A stretch of DNA of 64,000 nt. It comes from Blakeslea trispora. Taxonomy: Eukaryota > Mucoromycota > Mucoromycetes > Mucorales > Choanephoraceae. Positions 35,114 through 47,938 of this stretch are shown here, piece after piece. The stretch covers positions 1 through 64,000 of the forward strand of contig JAIWNE010000105.1 of assembly GCA_025331445.1 (NCBI GenBank), given 5' to 3'. The number at the start of each line of letters is the position of its first letter. Position 1 is the first letter of the stretch. Under the pieces are notes generated by a model that saw nothing but the letters and a program-made list of their open reading frames with translations, searched no databases and was not told where the DNA came from. Made by a program: the position numbers and the translations under genes.

Positions 35114-35743
35114 ATGTCGTTTCGCTTCATAACAAGGAGTGCTTTAAAGCCTCTTTCGAACATCACAGCGCAATCGCACAGAATGGCTTATCGATCAATT
35201 CAACCTGCCTTTAGACCATTAACATCTCGATTCTATTCCACACCTGTTAGAAAACAAGAAGCCATAAAACTCAACCAATTGACATCTTCACCTAGCCTGA
35301 TAGAAGCAGCCAAACATACAGAGCCCAAGACATCTAAACTGAAGGAACTGACCAAGAAGTATGGTGCTGTAGGCGTCCTTGTCTATTTAGGTGTAGGCTG
35401 TGTTGATCTTGGTATCACCTTTGGTGTCATTCAATTGGCAGGTCTTGATAAAGTTAAGGCCATAGAGAAAGGTGTGATGGATGTCGTTTACAGTACAGGA
35501 GAAAAGATTGGTTATAAGCCAAAAGGAAGAGAAGAAACAGAGATTGTGGATCAACCCACCGATACCCCTCCTTCTATTGCCTCTGTCTTTCTATTGGCTT
35601 ATGGTATTCACAAGACATTGTTGTTGCCTGTTCGATTGACCATTACAGCTGCCATTACACCTGCTGTGGTTCGTAAATTACATCAATTGGGCTGGACTCG
35701 TTATTTTCCTCGATTACTTGGTGCTGTGACACCTAAACCATGA
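35114..35743 (+). CDS. DUF1279 (FAM210-like) mitochondrial membrane protein
   Basis: 209 aa, single exon, start at ATG 35114. Residues 1-55 form an arginine-rich, acid-free mitochondrial presequence (MSFRFITRSALKPL...RFYSTPVRKQ). Residues 85-195 match the DUF1279 layout: LKELTKKYGAVGVLVYLGVGCVDLG with the first hydrophobic segment, an insert, then VFLLAYGIHKTLLLPVRL and a final amphipathic part ending RKLHQLGW. FAM210 proteins act in the inner mitochondrial membrane, but the precise role in fungi is not established. It lies 86 bp upstream of MED22 on the same strand. Confidence 0.85.
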   Translation: MSFRFITRSALKPLSNITAQSHRMAYRSIQPAFRPLTSRFYSTPVRKQEAIKLNQLTSSPSLIEAAKHTEPKTSKLKELTKKYGAVGVLVYLGVGCVDLGITFGVIQLAGLDKVKAIEKGVMDVVYSTGEKIGYKPKGREETEIVDQPTDTPPSIASVFLLAYGIHKTLLLPVRLTITAAITPAVVRKLHQLGWTRYFPRLLGAVTPKP

Positions 35744-35828
35744 TACTAGACAATAAAAATAATACTATGATTTTTTTTTTGGTTTTTGGTTTTATTATAA
35801 AAGAAAAAAAAAAACCACAGTTAATTCA

Positions 35829-36379
35829 ATGGCTACGTTACCACCTTTCGGCAATACTTCAGCTACAGGACCAAGACCTGTCTTGCTTCAGATTGAAGAT
35901 CAATACAATAAGCGCATTGACGATGATGTAGCTAAACTAGTTGATTGCTTTACAGATGTCGTTAAAGTGAGCGAGGTAACTTACGCTACTCATCTTGATA
36001 AACAATAGTCTATTGACTTTTCGAGATAGAATAAAGACAAAGATAAATTCAAAGTGGCACAAGAAGGGTATCAGATAGAAAGTCAAGCAGCACAGATCGT
36101 AAAGTAGATCAACATAATAACACGCAAAAAAAAAAAAAAAAAAACTGATTGCCTGCTTAGGTCCGTTCTTGTGAATCTCTATTATCTCTGATTGGCGAGT
36201 TGAAGCAAAACTTATTACTGAATGATACCAAAACACTCTCTCGATTACGGCAAACACACACAGAGAAATTGACAACTAACACATCGATGATAAAAGAACG
36301 TGTCTTGACTATCAAAAGAGAATTAGCAGACACAGTATATGATTTAGAGACTGTATATTATCGTTCTTTATCAGAGTAG
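35829..36379 (+). CDS. MED22: Mediator complex subunit 22 (3 exons)
   Basis: Exons 35829-35975, 36030-36098 and 36161-36379, all phase 0, give 144 aa. Introns are 54 and 62 nt, the second with a long A run. The protein is all helical: LLQIEDQYNKRIDDDVAKLVDCFTDVVKV, then FKVAQEGYQIESQAAQIVRSCESLLSLIGELKQNLLLND and a C-terminal ELADTVYDLETVYY. These are the conserved Med22/Srb6 blocks of the Mediator head module, which bridges transcription factors and RNA polymerase II. Length fits the family. The gene is convergent with the ABC transporter, stops 130 bp apart. Confidence 0.92.
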
Positions 36380-36509
36380 AGTAGAGAAATGAGGAAAGGG
36401 GGGGGGGGATAGATGTTTATAGTAATAAAAACAATACTTTGTATGATATACATAAAATAGAATGCTACAATAAGAATAATAATGATAATAAGAATAATAG
36501 TATGTTAAT

Positions 36510-38641
36510 CTAAGAAGTCTCTAATTTGGTTGAACTGCCACCAAAAGATTGTAATTCAACCAGTTTACGGAATACACCATGAGGGCGACTGAGTAAATCA
36601 TCATAGGTACCAATTTCAGCAATACGTCCTTGATCAAGACAGGCCACCAGATCAGCAGAACGAATAGTAGAGAGACGATGAGCAATGGTAAAGACAGTAC
36701 GTCCTTGCATCAGATGGTTTAGGGCATCTTGCACCAAGATTTCAGACTCAGAATCTAATGCGCTAGTGGCTTCATCCAGCACCAATACCTTGGGGTCTTT
36801 GAGTAAGGCACGAGCAATGGCAATCCGTTGCTTCTGACCGCCACTAAGACTGATACCACGCTCACCTACCAGGGTATTGTATTGGTCAGGGAAGGAACGG
36901 ATAAAGGAAGCACAATTAGCCTTGGTGGCAGCCTCTTCGATTTCTTCCAAAGAAGCATCTTCACGACCATAGGCAATGTTCTCAGCAATGGTGCCTACAA
37001 ACAAGGTGGGCTCCTGAGAAACCACGCCAACCTGCTCACGCCACCAACCAAGTCGAATGTCTTTGATGTCTGTATCATCAATCGTGATACGGCCTTGATT
37101 GGGATCATAAAAGCGCAAGAGAAGTGATCCTAGTGTCGATTTACCTGAACCAGAGGAACCGACGACAGCAATGACAGTACCAGGTTGAACTGTCAACGAA
37201 AGATCCTTAAAGATGGTCGATTGAGGTCGTGTAGGGTAACTGAACTGAATGTGCTCAAAGCTGATCTTACCCTTCACACCTTCTTTTAGGATCTTGCCTG
37301 ATTCCAAGGCAATGGGACTTTGACGATGCATCAGTTCAAAGATGCGATCGGAGGCACCTACTCCCTTCATGATCTCGGAATAGAATGAGGTCATACCACC
37401 CAGGGCTGTGCCCACATAGGCTGTATAGAGCATAAACGAAGTCAATTCACCAATTGTAATCACGTTCTCCATCACCATCTGACCACCATACCAGAGGACG
37501 GCCAAGACGGCTAAATTACCGGAAAGACCTGCTCCACCGAAAAAGGCACCACTGGCCATTGCTTCTTTTCGAGCCAGGTCAAACACATGTTGTACTCTCT
37601 TTCGGTATCGTCCTTCCTCTTGTGATTCCTTGGCAAATGCCTGTACTGTACGAATATTACCGATCCTTTCTTCTGCTACTTTTGTGATATCACTGATGGC
37701 TGATTGTGTCTGTTTCGAAAGTGATTTGACATATCGACCATAAACAATGGCAAATCCTGCTACAGGTGGTACAATCAACATCATAATCCCTGTCAATTTA
37801 GGGCTCACAAATAACATCATGGCAGATCCAACTGAGGCTGTTGCTAATGCTCTGTACATGATAGTATACACACACACACAAAAGGAAGGTTAATTGATCA
37901 TTCTATTCAACACATTTCTCCCTCTTTTTTTTTTCTCTCTCTCTCCCTTTACCTGAGGCCATCACTGACATTGTTGGTTAGACTTTTACCTACAATAGCT
38001 GTATCGGTGGATAATCTGGAAATCAATTCACCTGTTCGATTCTTATCAAAAAAGGCCATTTCTTGTTTTAAGATTGTCTTGTAAAGATCCATTCTCAAGT
38101 TTTGAATGATGCGTTCTCCAGCAATTCGAAATAACAAGACACGACCTGTATTGGCTGCTGCACCAATCACAAATACTGTGGATAAAGCACCTACAAATTC
38201 GGGCATTGTCAAGCCCAGATAGTTATCCATGGATGGATTGGTCACAATATCAATGATTTTACCCATTGAGAAAGGGACAGACTATATAGAATGAAGTTAT
38301 TTCGACTAGACCAGAAAGAGAGAAAGAAAAAAAGAAATTACCATGGTAATAGCCGAAGAGATTACCAAGAGACCCGTGGCCGCTATCAGAGAAAGATAGG
38401 ATAAGTCATAATTTCAACTCGATTAGAGTTGTCTTGTTTGTCTACCTGTCAAACTCTTGGCCTCAGGTTTAGCTAATCGAAATAGTTTTCGAATATCACT
38501 TGAGTCTGTCTTTTTCGTGATGGATTGTTGACGACATAAAGGACTGGTCGAAAAGGACTTTAGGGTAGGTCTGAGCAATAGATTGCCTTGCCTCTTGATA
38601 ACAGGCGAGACTCTCAGTTGAGAAGAGAGACACCTTAACAT
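36510..38641 (-). CDS. Mitochondrial ABC half-transporter, MDL1/ABCB10 type (4 exons)
   Basis: Exons on the minus strand: 38641-38446, 38382-38342, 38281-37953, 37851-36510, giving 635 aa. An N-terminal presequence (MLRCLSSQLRVSPVIKRQ, FSTSPLCRQQ) is followed by a six-helix ABC membrane domain (about 85-370; ERIIQNLRMDLYKTIL coupling region, FAKESQEEGRY). The nucleotide-binding domain has Walker A VGSSGSGKSTLG, a Q-loop at VSQEP, signature LSGGQKQR, Walker B VLVLDEATSA and switch His in TIAHRL. All catalytic residues are present. Yeast Mdl1 and human ABCB10 act in the inner membrane as homodimers; substrate cannot be read from sequence. ABCB8/Mdl2-type is the alternative. Confidence 0.9.
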
Positions 38642-41441
38642 GATAATTGAACAAATAGATACAGAAAAAGAAAGAAAGAAAAAAGAGTTGAATAACACAA
38701 AAGCAGCATTTTAATTTTCGGATTTTGGAATATTTTTCGCCCTGTTTGTAATAAAGTATGACATAAACTTTTTTTTTTTGAAGAGAAATATTCATCTTTA
38801 CACACATGTATGTCAAGCACAAAGGATACATTAACTAACAATAGAAAGGTAAAATAAGGGAAAAGAGAACACTATAGTTTTAAAGGTGAAAGAAAAGCAG
38901 TGCAAGATATCAAACGTCATATATCTTAAAACTTTGGTTTTTTTTTTCGTGTAAAAGCACGGTGTTTTTATTTGTCCGAAAATATGTTGTACGATTTTTT
39001 TTAATGATGTTTCTTTATGCATGAAATAGTCTAAAAGAAAGGGACTGCCACTCTGGCGTATCGTCTCTCGTAGTCGCCTTTAAAAAGAGAATGAACCCCA
39101 AATATTTTGCTATTGAGCTACAGGCCTTGAAATTCACAGTTTGCATGTCATAAACCAGAGCTTCTAGTTCGCAGTACTTGTCTTTCTTGATGCAGTTTCC
39201 TATACCTCACTGCTATGCAAATATTCATAAAAGAGAATAGCTTCAAAACAATAAATGTAGATTCAAGTTAGTTTGCCAGGAATTGCAATTACTTGTTTAC
39301 AATGCAAAGCATACGCTTATGTTTCAAATGAGAGCAATGAAGAAAAGGACATAGGAAAATCTACTAACTTTAAGGATTATATCCGATGTCTGTCAATTGG
39401 TAATCAATAGCTTTGTTTGCTTGAAAGACTTGCTTATTTGAAGCTCAAGTGATAGTTCCAGGAGGCCTTCGATGTATTGACTATGGGGCTAAATAGGCTC
39501 AATTGATCTTTTCATACTTAGGGTAACACAATAATTGTTGTTAGATGTTGAAGTAATCAAAAGAAAAGGCTGGTTAGTTATTCTGAGCAATGTATCATTG
39601 TATCCAGAAGATAGGAAAGAATGTACAGACATTATTAGCACTATACACAGCAATCTGGTATACCAAAAGTGCACGGACCAGTCTGAGTATGCTCAGGGGC
39701 ATTGTGTCAAGGGGATTTGTGGACAAGCGGGTTGACAACAATTCAAATTTTAGCTTCTGTAGACAATAGCTGACTGGACAGCTCAAGTTGCCTATTTTGT
39801 GGAGAACGAATCTGCAAATTTTACTATGGCATTCCTTCCACTGGCAGGAATATTTAAAGCAAAGGTTTCGGGAAAGTAGACTTGGCAGCCGTCTTCTTTC
39901 AATCTACTCAAATTGTCAACAAACTTTGGATCCATGATCAACAGGAACTTAGTGATAGCCTACTCTCATACAAGATTGCACCACTTGCCACAACTGCTCC
40001 ACTCGGGCACTTTGATTGTTTTATACAGCAGCTCTTCACGATACGCTCCTTCAAGTTATATCTCGATTATGTTTATTTTGTGCTTCTTGATTTCTTCATT
40101 CTTCATCTTCTTGAGCCGAAGCACTGTTTCATTGTAGGATAATTGCTATCAATGAAATGTAAGACGTCGGGCATTCGTCTCCTCTTCTTTCTTAAAGCAC
40201 ATATCAAATCCATAGTGTAGAAGTAGACAGGAGAGAAACTGTAAGAAAGGCGACATGTTGCTTGAGAACCAATAAAAGTAAGTATAAACACACTTTTAAT
40301 TTCTCTTGACACATCCTGCATGTTGGTTCCAGACAAAGTGCCAAACAAGCTCGCTTGCAGTTACTAGATCATTTCTTACATACTTTTGAAGGGGGCCACT
40401 TGTCCTCATCACTTGTGATTCATTAGAAGTGCAAGGGGTATAACAGATGGCTTTCCAGAGATGAAGGGATTCTATATTGTGATGAACTATGCTCCCATAC
40501 ATGTTTGTTGAATCGTTGATTCTTTAACTGTTAAGCGGGGTAATAATTCCGATTTGTCTCTTGCCTGAATTGAATTCCATCAAGCAGTTCTGGACTGTTG
40601 TCAAATTAAAGGTAAAGCGCCATCACCTTATAAGACATTGAAACTTTGGCATCCAGGACTCTTAAAGCTGCTATGACAGAACATCTTCAAGACTTTATTG
40701 AGCATTCCGTCAAGATAACCGATCTTCAAGTACAGTACGCGATATAAAACTAAGAATCAACGCAGATAAAAAATGAAGATGCAGCAGAAATTTGTTACAC
40801 AAAAGGTAGCATCTAAAATATAGTTTTTATTTTGATAAACCACATTACACTTTGCTGAATCGTTTAAAAAAAAATACAAAAATAAAGTATAGAATAGTTC
40901 ATAAATCGAAAAATAAAACAATCAAAGTACTAGAAGAAATTGGTTCAAAAATAGTCATGAGTTATATGATCAAATAAGATATCTTGTAGAGTCACATATA
41001 TTAACGAATAGGATAACAAAAGAGAGAAATTAGTAAATAAGCAATAGTGAGTGAAGGTTGGTACTTACCCGAAGTGTCAAAGAGGTATGGTGCAGACTAT
41101 TTCTATAACTGACATCTTGATCTTCACGCAGACCTAAAAGAAATGAAAAGAGTGTACCTAATTGACTGTCTTGTCGAGCTAGTATCATCCTGGATAATTA
41201 GAAGTAAAGAAAAGTAATCAAACTAGCAACATGAATGACAATTTGGGTCGCTTGCAACATCAACATTTGTACTGAAACAAGTATGCTTGGCCAAATTTTG
41301 AGATTTCTGCTATAATACACTTCACTTGTTAGAGTCTCTCATAGCAGCTAAAGAATCAGCTTTAAATACATTACTTGGTTCAAAAAGCATACAACCATTT
41401 CAGTATGTTCAAAACATAACAAAAAAAGATACAACAATTTA
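38642..41441. other. Gene-poor intergenic
   Basis: No supported gene. Open frames at 39489-40502 lack recognisable patterns. A dispersed repeat lies at 40736-40820. Confidence 0.5.
40736..40820 (+). repeat. Dispersed repeat, copy 1 (inverted relative at 47872-47938)
   Basis: The blocks ACGCGATAYAAAACTAAGAA and TTTGTTACRCAAAAGGTAGC reappear reverse-complemented at 47872-47938. This copy has an extra 24 nt between the blocks. Confidence 0.75.
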
Positions 41442-43188
41442 TTATGAACTGTTATATATCTGATCATTTTCTTCTTCTTCAACTGGCTCTTTTTGCAGCT
41501 GGTTGTTGTAAATGACCAATGCATTCTATCATAAATATGCGTAAGTCTTTTAGGGTGTTCTATCGTTTCACTTTCGTTGTAATTACTAATTTACCTTTAG
41601 TTCAAATAAAGCCACAAGTGTTTCTTCAAACTGATCCAAATCGGATTCATCGTTAGGCATTATTAGGCTTTTGCCTGGCAAAACAACATTTGTGCCTTCA
41701 TGCTCTGTCAAAAAGTAAATGTAACCGGATGGTCCTAGTGTTTATATGTCAATTATTGTTTGTTTTTTTTTTTTTTTTACTTTACCATTCCAATCTAATG
41801 ACCAAGTGTTCTTGGCACCACCAAACATGCTGTTATATGCTTGTATGGCCTTTGAACATCTGATGCTCTTTGATTGCTGTTTTGAGGAGGAGGAGGAGCA
41901 GGAACCATCCTTGAGCTCTGAAACACAAATAGCCAGCTTTTGCTTGTTGTAAAGCACCATGTCGCTTCTGCGGCCCATGGTGCTTTTGCAAGTGGTGTTG
42001 CTGGTCTTCTTACTTGTCAGCTTCATTTTCTTGGTTGCTTCTGTTGTTTTTTCGCCTGTCTTCCACTTGAGCTTCGTGTTGGCAAACACAGTTGATAGAA
42101 CTTCTTTTATAACAAGCAACAAATCACACTCAGAAGGGAGCTTCCTCTTTCTTGTTGTTGCTGTTGTTGTTGTTCTTTCTTCTTCATCGTCAGCAGAGCC
42201 TTCGCTTTCTTCGCTTGAGGACAAGTCGTTGAACTTGTTGCGCCTAAGATTTTATTGTTATTAGAGGATTTTGTATAGACATAGAGAGCTAAATACTTAC
42301 AAAAAGATGCACAAGTAACCAATTTGACCTTCAAGTCCTCTTCTTACATTGCTTTCAACAAAAGCGCTTTCAACAAACACTTTTCTTCTGCAGTCCTGGT
42401 AGATCGTTCTGATCTCTGCGGCTTCTTCTTCTGTGATGTTTGTGGGAGCAGAGAGCATGCTGAGATCAGCAGAGACTTGTGTTGGAAGGTGGCGGTAATA
42501 TTCATCGGCAAAGTCTCTAGAGCTAATACAGATTATGTTCGACAAAGAAAGCTTCAGCACGCATTTCTGTGTGACTGACAGTGTTTCAAATGTTGTCAAA
42601 AATCTGAAAGACATGATTTTGAGCCTTTCGCTCAACGTGATTACAGGCTTTGTTTCCAAAGAAACAATTGACCTTCTGATGGCCTCGATGTCAACCATCA
42701 CATCGCTGTGGCTTATCTGTTTGGAAAGTCAATTGCCAATACTTTAATGGTCTAATTTATATTTTACCTTGCTTGTGAGCCATTCTTGCATTTCTTTTGT
42801 CAGATTATCTAGCTCAAGTGACTGAAAATCTGATTAGAAACGAAAAGGATTACATAGGCATATTAGCTTACCATGGTGCCAAAGACTTGCTGCCACCTAT
42901 CGCTATTGACTTGGCTAAGAAATTTGGCTCTTGGAATCAACTCAGGCTTGTACTTGGTGATGTTTTCTTTGAAAAGACGCGCCCAATAGCCCTTTAGGCT
43001 CTGCCAAGTATTGAATGAGTTTGTCTTTACAATCATTTCTTGATTGGTGGAGAGAAACTCCAGAAGCGAAAAATCTGTCCTTCTGTTCTCGTTAAAAAAG
43101 CGTTTGAACTCTAAAGATATTTAAGTATCTAAAGTCCCCACTTTTTAATCTCATTTTGCAAATCATTACCTTCTTCAGCACAATACAT
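41442..43188 (-). CDS. PD-(D/E)XK-like orphan family protein, divergent intact member (7 exons)
   Basis: Minus-strand exons: 43188-43170, 43110-42872, 42821-42768, 42716-42301, 42243-41786, 41734-41595, 41525-41442. Frame is kept through all six introns (about 50-70 nt), giving 469 aa. The N-terminus (FKRFFNENRRTDFSLLEF, YWARLF) parallels that of the gene at 296-1681. Then comes an acidic/threonine stretch with basic RKRK (about 285-300, a possible nuclear signal), and then M-G-R-R-S-D-M-V-L-Y with, downstream, V-S-E-L-K-D-G: the D...ExK signature of PD-(D/E)XK folds. The intron after ...DWN-G sits at the same place and phase as in copy A. I know no named function. Confidence 0.7.
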
Positions 43189-44638
43189 GATAATTCAACA
43201 AAATCCAGGATGAAATATAAGCAGATATACCAATGAAATAAGAGAGCAGAGTAACAGTGAGAGCAGATAGCGAATAAAATAAGAGCAGGACAAAAGGAAG
43301 AACAAGAGTAAAAGTATATTCTCTGACTTTATCTTTTAATTTCTTAAGCCACAAGTAATGCAAACTATCATACAGGCGGACCAACAAGTAATGCAAAATG
43401 CATGTACACATTTCGCGTAGTAGCAATTTCTTGACATAGGCAAAATTCTGTTATCTAGACGTTTCATTGTGGGCAATGTGAAGGAAAGTATAGACTTCCA
43501 TATAAATGCTTGGAGGCCTTGTCCATTTGAGGATTTCGAAGATGAGCACCATACCAACACCTTTGTATTTGAGTGCCTCTTGCTATCATCGCCTTCTTTG
43601 CTTAATCTTTTGTTTTCCTTCTTTTTGTCTCTCCCGCCTAGACCAGGCCATGTAATACATTCATGCTTACTTATATAATCATCATACGTTTGATGTTTGT
43701 GCTACACAGATGGCTGCTATAATTTGCCAACTATGTTTTTATGGGCGCTTCAAACACTCTGTGTGCTGTAAGCAATGAAGAATGTAGAGAGAGAGAGAGA
43801 GAGAGAGAGAACGCGAAGCAGTTTCTTAAATATTCTCTTTCCAACTTATCACGAGCAATGCATCTGCCTTGATTGAAGCAGGATGGCTTCTTGATTAAAG
43901 CAAGATAGAGTATTGCATTCCCTTTTTTTTGTTTAGTCTTTTTCGCAGTAACCAGTCATTTTGCATGTAGCCAGGAAATAAAAAAGAGTAGCAAATAGTG
44001 TTGTACAGCATGTGACGCATACGATACTGCTATACCTATTTTTTTCTGATGTTTTCATAAAAGGAAATATATAGTTGTCATCTATCATTCATCACAGACA
44101 TTTACATCGCTTGGTGTAAGACACTACCCCTTACTCCTTTTTTATTTCTTGGCTACCTGTAAGATGACTGGTTGCTATAGAAGAGACTACAAAAGAAAAG
44201 CAATGCAATATTCTACCTTGGTTTAATAAAAAGAAAAGCCATGTATTGTAAAAACTCTTATTTCAGGTGCGTATTACACATGTAGATAGTATAGTCTATC
44301 AGCTGTTTTTTCCCCATCTCATTTGCTCATACTCAGCAATTCAATCAAACTTAGTTTGATAAAGCTCTTACATCTCTTGCTTTATCGAATGTTTGAGAAA
44401 AAACCATCTACACTAATGATTAATGTGAAAAGTATATACTGCCTCAAACTCGATTCTATTCAGTTTAAAACCGTACAGCTATGAGAGAACAATGACGAGC
44501 ATAGGCATCAATTTATTTCTGATAACCAGGTAGAAACAAAAAAAGACGCCAAGGAACTTTATTAAGTCCTATGGGGGCGTTTTCCTGCTGATGTGACTAT
44601 CAACTTGGAAGCTTGTTTGTTTCATACTTTTTGCTGTC
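43189..44638. other. Intergenic, with GA microsatellite
   Basis: No supported gene. A perfect GA run lies at 43785-43810. Confidence 0.5.
43785..43810. repeat. (GA)13 microsatellite
   Basis: Uninterrupted GA dinucleotide run. Confidence 0.95.
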
Positions 44639-44710
44639 TTCAGCTATCGCTCGCTTGCTGTGTTCAGCTTCTGCTCGCTTACAGTATTTAGCTATTGCTC
44701 GCTTGCAAAG
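44639..44710. repeat. 24-bp minisatellite, three units
   Basis: Units at 44639, 44663 and 44687 share TTYAGCTNNTGCTCGCTT with a few substitutions. Confidence 0.85.
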
Positions 44711-44809
44711 CTGGACTTTTCATGTAAAAGGCCTAAAAAGCAGTCACTAAAACGGGTTTTAGAGTGGATTTTTACTAATGTTTTGATTTTATTCCTTTTG
44801 TCCTGTCCC

Positions 44810-45415
44810 ATTCAAGGTCGAATGAAATTCTCCCAGAATTGAGTGAGACCGTCGAAATTGACAAGAACGAATTACATTGCTTATCTAGAGTATTAAGAGT
44901 CAGAAGGAAAATCAGAAGGAGCGTCCGCGAAAATATCCTCGTCAGTGTCTTCGTCATGAGAGGGTAAGGGGTCAGGAGAAAGGACCACAGAAGTAAAGTT
45001 GGTACGGAGCATGGTAAGACAGCGGTAGTGCTGCTCAAAAGTCGTCGAAGAGAACCAATTTCCTAAGGTGACAATGTCCTGAAGGGGAACGTTGTTTTCC
45101 AGTGCCAGAGTGGCAGCCACAGACCGAAGAGACACCTTTGATTCAGTGGTGGACAGGCGGATGAGGCGACGGATCCAGGAAGAAATCGTAGTCACAAGGA
45201 CAGGCTGATCTGGCCGAATAGAATGGACGAACAAGGATTTAGGAGACTTCAACGACTTAGCTCGAGGGTGGTCGCGAAGCGCAGTGAAAGCACGAACAGG
45301 ACAAAGATTCATTGAGTTTGCATGAGGGTGTACGGCGAGTGTTTTGATAATTTTTTGGCCCTTTTGGCGTTCCTTGGGGGCAACAATGTGAAATAGGGTA
45401 GAATAACAAAATTTC
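44810..45415 (-). pseudogene. Truncated DIRS copy: YR C-terminus and ICR half
   Basis: On the minus strand the frame reads VAPKER.KGQ.IIKTL, NLCPVRAFTALRDHPRA, VSLRSVAATLALENNVPL, LGNW and FEQHYR, then the stop, then the first half of the internal complementary region ending exactly at the left-end sequence (ACCTTGAAT, 44810). Everything 5' of the recombinase C-terminal half and all right-ITR sequence is missing. The frame itself has no stop, so truncation is recent or the copy young. Confidence 0.88.
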
Positions 45416-46869
45416 TAACTTTGAATTCCCTCCCATATAATTATTCATCAATTTCGTGTAACTGAGAATTACTTTCGTAAATCTATAAAATCCCACCCAT
45501 ATCACTACTTTTGTCTTTCTTCTTTGGATTCAGGTCTAAAAAGCCTAACAAAGGAACTAGAAAAAGTATGTATAATCAAGTCAAGTTATAATTCATAATA
45601 TTAATTTATAAATAAAGCTGTCAAATATAATCATAAAAACCCTCAGAATCCATTGGGTGACAGTTAAAACATCGTTCCCCATAAATCAAATAGAGACTTT
45701 TGGGAGAAAAATTCAACGCTCTTAGGTTACCCTATAAAGAAATAACTCCGCAAAAGGTTACGTTATCTAAGAGCGAACCTTATTCAGGACAACTTCCTAA
45801 GAGTGCTGAATAAGGCTCACCCTTTCGTCGGTTTATGAATCTAAGCAGTTCTATTGGCCAAAATTCGATTCCGACGAGCAAAAATGAGCAAAAAATGAAT
45901 AGAAATCAGTATTGAAGAAGGAAGAGTATGGTCGTTGCAACATCTTAATTTAATTAGCAGTGACATGATAATTTGAGGATAGGCCTAAATGACTAACGCC
46001 TAGATTGCTGCCAACCCAAATCTTGATATTTTGTATGATAAATCAAGCAATTGACTATTCAATTTCTTTAATGGTGTATCGCATATTCTTTAAAAGAAAA
46101 TAAAGAAAGAGAATAGAAATGAAGCAAAAGAGAAAAGTGCATTTGCGTTACGGAATAAGCGTGTTTATTGCAGAGCATTTGATTGTTTTAATGTCTTTAT
46201 TAATGGACTGATTGAACACCTTACAACATCTACAATCGAACTGCTGCTCTCAAGTAATGTATAATCTAGTGAATTGCATGAAATAATATACAGATTATAG
46301 CCTTGATGCAATGCAGTATTGCAGAACATAGTCATGAACAAAGCTTCTTGCATTAAGATCATATACTCAATAAAAACATTCTTCTTTAAATATCAAGAAG
46401 TGAGCCAAAATACACAGCGAACTAAGCTCAAATTGTCACCAATTCTGCCTATAAGTATTCTAATAATTATTAAATGAGAATATTGCGTTTCTGTATTGGT
46501 TTTTATTGCTTTTATAGCCAAATATCCCAACGTAAATGTAAACTGCATCAGGGCTGAAATCTGATTGCTCAAGAAGTTTAAATAGCGAAGGACAATGAAT
46601 TTTTGAAACAAATGGCGCTCAACTGACAAACGTTCTACCGAGACATCTAATGATTGATCCATAATTTGTTAACTCCGCATACTGAATTATTTGTTTCAAG
46701 TCCGCTTAAGGCCGACGACCCAAGTCAGCGACTCAGCTATAGCCAACATAGATAATCATAAATAACGTCACATGCTGATTTTTGATGAAATTAATTCAAG
46801 ACACTGTAGCCCTTGTAGTTTGAACTTTTGTTACATTCGTTTACCATTTTTTCTCGACAAAGCTCTGAG
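45416..46869. other. Intergenic, no gene seen
   Basis: AT-rich. An 89-codon ATG frame on the minus strand (46393-46662) has no recognisable family pattern. Confidence 0.5.
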
Positions 46870-47095
46870 CCTTCTGCCCGCGCCGTGTGGTCCTGGTTGT
46901 ATGTTCCTGGCAGTCAAGAGGGCCCAAAAGCCTTACTGATCCCTAGGAAGTTCGCTTATCTTTGTTTCACTGCTTTTTCTCATTTGTTCTTGCTTCTCAT
47001 CAAAGTTGAACCTTCTGCCCGCGCCGTGTGGTCCTGGTTGTATGTTCCTGGCAGTCAAGAGGGCCCAAAAGCCTTACTGATCCCTAGGAAGTTCG
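46870..47095. repeat. Two copies of an 85-bp GC-richer unit, 141-bp period
   Basis: 46870-46954 and 47011-47095 are identical (start CCTTCTGCCCGCGCCGTG, end CCCTAGGAAGTTCG). A frame crossing both (46828-47232) gives a repeated SARAVWSWLYVPGSQEG peptide, but nothing indicates it is translated. Confidence 0.85.
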
Positions 47096-47871
47096 TTCAA
47101 TGGCGATATCTTTTTATCTACAATCTCATGATTGGGCAATTATCACCATATGACAGTATTGCTATTAACACGTCCAGTAGAGCTTCGACTGACAATGATT
47201 CTATTTCCTTACTTGTTAGGCATGGATGCTGATATAAAGCGAATGGTGACTGCATTTAACATTTGCCTTATGCAGTAAACTTGGTTTTAAGTCTTTGCTT
47301 TTTCTAGACCCAACTGACGATCTTCAATGAGTGGAGTCGGCCAACAAAGAGGCTAACATAGATATCTAGCTTTAGAAATCAAATAGGGTAGTGGCTGATT
47401 GGTATACTAATGCACCTTTTATCATCAGCGTGCTGTATCTGAACAACTGAAACTTGGTTCCTTATGCCCATGTCAGTCGATTTGAAAAGAAAAGTCAATC
47501 AGCAGAAGACCGATGTCTCTTTCCTTCATCTTCTAATCAACCCTGTGGTTCTTTTGGTTTTCTCGGTTCGCTTAAATTTCAAAAAAAAAAAAAACGAAAA
47601 GAAAGATTCGTCAATATTTGCTTCGGGCTGATTGAGTGATCAAATTGAAATATGAAACTAGACTTTATTATTTTCGATAAAGAAAGCAATAGGAGGTTTA
47701 GCCTTGGGCAAAATTCTTCAAATAACTTTTATGTCTAGCTTAATTTTATGAATAAACTCAATTTGCTCTCCGTTTGATCTATCGTCTTTCATTACTGCCA
47801 CCTTTAGAATATAGCAATGTAGTGCCCTTTTGAGGAGCATTACAATACAGATATATACAGCAAAGCTAAAA
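47096..47871. other. Intergenic, no gene seen
   Basis: AT-rich, with a poly-A tract near 47581. No supported gene. Confidence 0.5.
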
Positions 47872-47938
47872 ATTATATTTCAGATGCTACCTTTTGCGTA
47901 ACAAATTTTTGCGTTGATTCTTAGTTTTGTATCGCGTA
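47872..47938 (-). repeat. Dispersed repeat, copy 2
   Basis: Reverse-complement relative of 40736-40820, cut off exactly where the CAGTCAAGC-ended MITE begins. Confidence 0.75.

Noticed and set aside
46393..46662. 89-codon ATG frame on the minus strand
   Set aside because: No recognisable domain, splice continuation or promoter; length is within chance for AT-rich DNA.
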